64,000 bases of DNA, taken from positions 62,001 through 126,000 of the forward strand of contig JAEWGW010000040.1 in assembly GCA_023388055.1 (NCBI GenBank), in the 5' to 3' direction. Position numbers and translations under genes: made by a program. Source of the stretch: Bacillota bacterium. Lineage in GTDB: Bacteria; Bacillota; Bacilli; Paenibacillales; NBRC-103111. Within the stretch, counting starts at the first letter, position 1, and every line of letters starts with the position of its first letter. Under the pieces are notes generated by a model, which saw nothing but the letters and a program-made list of their open reading frames with translations, was not told the DNA's origin and searched no databases. Of this stretch, positions 62,432 to 64,000 are shown piece by piece.

Positions 62432-62803
62432 ATGAAAACCACGGGGAAAATCATCAGAGAGCTGCGGCTTAAAAAGGGGCTTTCGCAGGAGGAGCTGGCG
62501 GAGGGCCTGAACCACCGTTTTGGCTCCAGCGTCAATAAGGGGATGGTCTCCAAGTGGGAAAATGAGATCAGCGAACCCCGCCTGGATGCCGTGCGGCAAT
62601 TGGCCGAGTTTTTCCACGTGTCGGTGGATTATCTCATCGGTTCCCTGGGGCAGCCGTCCTCGGGCGAGCAACCCGATATCTCTGAGGACCAAATCCTCAC
62701 CATTGCCGCTCACCAGGTAGGCCATGAAGGGCCCCTAACCCCCGAGCAGATGGACAAAATCAAACTTGCCATGCGGATTGCACTGGCCAAGGAAGAGAAG
62801 TGA
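62432..62803 (+). CDS. XRE-family repressor (ImmR-like)
   Basis: A 123-residue repressor. The N-terminal HTH (TGKIIRELRLKKGLSQEELA and RLDAVRQLAEFFHVSVDYLI) is followed by an acidic tail. It is coupled to a metallopeptidase-like gene eight bases downstream, the ImmR/ImmA arrangement by which mobile elements such as ICEBs1 are derepressed on DNA damage. It probably keeps the tail operon silent. Confidence 0.88.
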   Translation: MKTTGKIIRELRLKKGLSQEELAEGLNHRFGSSVNKGMVSKWENEISEPRLDAVRQLAEFFHVSVDYLIGSLGQPSSGEQPDISEDQILTIAAHQVGHEGPLTPEQMDKIKLAMRIALAKEEK

Positions 62804-62810
62804 CGACCGA

Positions 62811-63281
62811 TTGGCGCCTTACGACTCTTTAAAGAAGGAATCGCCTGTTTATATCGATGACCAATCCGACCTGCCCGAGGGCATCAAGGGTTTATATATT
62901 GAAACCAGCCATACCCAGATGATTCTTCTAAACAAGAACCTCCCCGTCCAAGCGGAGAAACGCTGTGTTCTCGCTGAGGAGCTGGGCCATTACTACACCA
63001 CCTTCGGCAACATTACCGACCAGACGGATGTCCGCAACCGCAAACACGAAAAACGGGCGCGGAATTGGGCCTATGAGAAGCTGGTCCCTCTGGACAAGCT
63101 GGTGGCCGCCTCCCGGCTGGGCATCCGCAACCGCTACGAGCTGGCCGAGTATTTGGAGATCACGGAGACCTTTTTGGAGGAGGCCCTTTTGCATTTTAAG
63201 GAAAAATATGGATTATACGCCGTTTTCGAGAATTATTTCATTTATTTTGATCCTCTGGGAGTGTTGGAGAGGTTTGAGTGA
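62811..63281 (+). CDS. ImmA/IrrE-family metallopeptidase-like protein
   Basis: About 156 residues, starting at a TTG after GGAAGAGAAG. The active-site segment is CVLAEELGHYYTTFG: the usual HExxH reads EELGH, so the first histidine is replaced by glutamate, a variation often seen in this clade. ImmA cleaves ImmR to induce the element. The 3-prime end overlaps the convergent gene at 63238 by 44 bases. Confidence 0.82.
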   Translation: MAPYDSLKKESPVYIDDQSDLPEGIKGLYIETSHTQMILLNKNLPVQAEKRCVLAEELGHYYTTFGNITDQTDVRNRKHEKRARNWAYEKLVPLDKLVAASRLGIRNRYELAEYLEITETFLEEALLHFKEKYGLYAVFENYFIYFDPLGVLERFE

Positions 63282-63603
63282 CAAGGTTTAGCACCGCTCT
63301 CATATTAGGGGCGATTGCCCAGCTATCCTCTAATTCTCCTCCTATATCTGCCCAATAAAGGATCGTATTCATGTGAATATGACGATCCATCACGAGATTG
63401 CGCTTAATCCTTTCCCAAATCGCAATCTCCATTCCCTTTTCTCTTAATAGATCATTAAAGGATGAGATAACAATGATCATCAATGCAAATTTTTCATCAC
63501 CATCCAGCTGCTCATTTTCGTAAAATGAAACAAATTCTTCAACCCTTGAGCTGTCTGCTACCTCGTATTCCCAATCTTGCGTGAACTCGCCCGGTTCAGG
63601 CAA
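63238..63603 (-). CDS. AT-rich protein of unknown function, immunity-like
   Basis: About 121 residues from a TTG with GGAG nine bases upstream; the frame is open to a GTG at 63648. It contains DEKFALMIIVISSFNDLLRE and HIHMNTILYWADIGGELEDS, patterns that recall small immunity proteins beside polymorphic toxins, though no family could be fixed. Much more AT-rich than the tail genes. Confidence 0.6.
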   Translation of the reverse strand: MPEPGEFTQDWEYEVADSSRVEEFVSFYENEQLDGDEKFALMIIVISSFNDLLREKGMEIAIWERIKRNLVMDRHIHMNTILYWADIGGELEDSWAIAPNMRAVLNLVTQTSPTLPEDQNK

Positions 63604-64000
63604 ATGAAGCTTCTCCGCGAAACCATCCTTCCTCACTCTTTTTTTCACAGGTTACAAAACCATTATTCGAATATCTATCCGAGATTATCTTAGCTGCATC
63701 TGACTTATTACATCCCTTTTTCACATCAATCTGGTCATGCAAAAATAAAATAAAGAGAGAGGTTGAATCATCGGCATCCGACAAATATAAACCTAGAAGC
63801 TCATTATATTCAACGCTAAAAAACAAACAAATATGCTCGATCCTGAACACTAAACTATCTTTGTGTTCAATCAATTCATCATAACTGGCAAACAAATTAA
63901 AATCATCCAAATCAAAAATTCTATTCGTTGAAATGAACGGGTTCATGCCTCTTATAAATAAACCTATTACTTCACCATTCTTCTGTTCAAGAAAAACAAC
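63596..64000 (-). CDS. Partial AT-rich protein of unknown function, cut by the window edge
   Basis: The frame has an ATG at 63946 but stays open for 18 more codons (VVFLEQKNGEVIGLFIRG) to the end of the window, so the true start is probably outside. The visible 135 residues are acidic with ICLFFSVEYNELLGLYLSDA. Not recognised. It overlaps the next gene by eight bases, which suggests a two-gene unit. Confidence 0.6.
   Translation of the reverse strand, partial: VVFLEQKNGEVIGLFIRGMNPFISTNRIFDLDDFNLFASYDELIEHKDSLVFRIEHICLFFSVEYNELLGLYLSDADDSTSLFILFLHDQIDVKKGCNKSDAAKIISDRYSNNGFVTCEKKSEEGWFRGEASFA

Noticed and set aside
45611..63281. A complete prophage
   Set aside because: Terminase, portal, capsid, replication and integrase genes are all missing within the locus.

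Overview
The window reads as a chromosomal piece of an endospore-forming Paenibacillaceae member, most likely Paenibacillus or a close relative. This is an inference from gene content: LplB/LplC-type sugar permeases, a membrane-anchored Cache-AraC regulator, a CotD-like coat protein, DUF3231 and Rpn-family proteins, PBSX-type (Xkd) tail genes and Gram-positive ribosome binding sites. No rRNA, tRNA or CRISPR was seen. Coding DNA is fairly GC-rich, except for parts of the tail region and the extreme right edge.

Region 1 (1-10 kb): two sugar ABC permeases lie downstream of their Cache-AraC regulator, separated by a long hairpin repeat. A tightly overlapping potABCD polyamine importer follows, then a NifI1-type PII protein with no nif genes and a phosphotransferase. 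Region 2 (10-27 kb): housekeeping and accessory genes. These are an EamA-type protein, an amino-acid ABC importer, a LysR regulator divergent from a small membrane protein, DUF523, an MscS channel, a secreted copper-amine-oxidase-N protein, DUF3231, a polysaccharide deacetylase, a LacI regulator/amidohydrolase unit with two perfect operators, two tandem RMD1-family proteins, CotD-like, an Rpn-type nuclease and a spermidine-synthase fold protein.

Region 3 (27.6-45.6 kb): a giant 2907-residue cyclic beta-1,2-glucan synthase. Then come an 850-base repeat-rich gap, an ADP-ribosylglycohydrolase next to an NrtR-like Nudix protein, an OmpR-type two-component system, a 52-residue membrane protein missed by ordinary length cut-offs, an AraC/Gfo-Idh-MocA pair separated by a MITE-like element, and several short tandem repeats.

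Region 4 (45.6-63.3 kb): the most interesting part, a complete contractile tail module. It holds sheath, tube, tail chaperone with a -1 frameshift site, tape measure, baseplate, three tail-fibre-type genes and lysis genes. It is controlled by an ImmR/ImmA-like switch and a RinA-like late activator. There is no terminase, portal, capsid or integrase. What lies next to the sheath is a truncated scaffold-like gene that runs out of frame into the tail-terminator gene. The simplest reading is a phage-tail-like bacteriocin (tailocin) derived from a PBSX-like prophage by loss of the head module. Two AT-rich genes of unknown function begin at the right edge.
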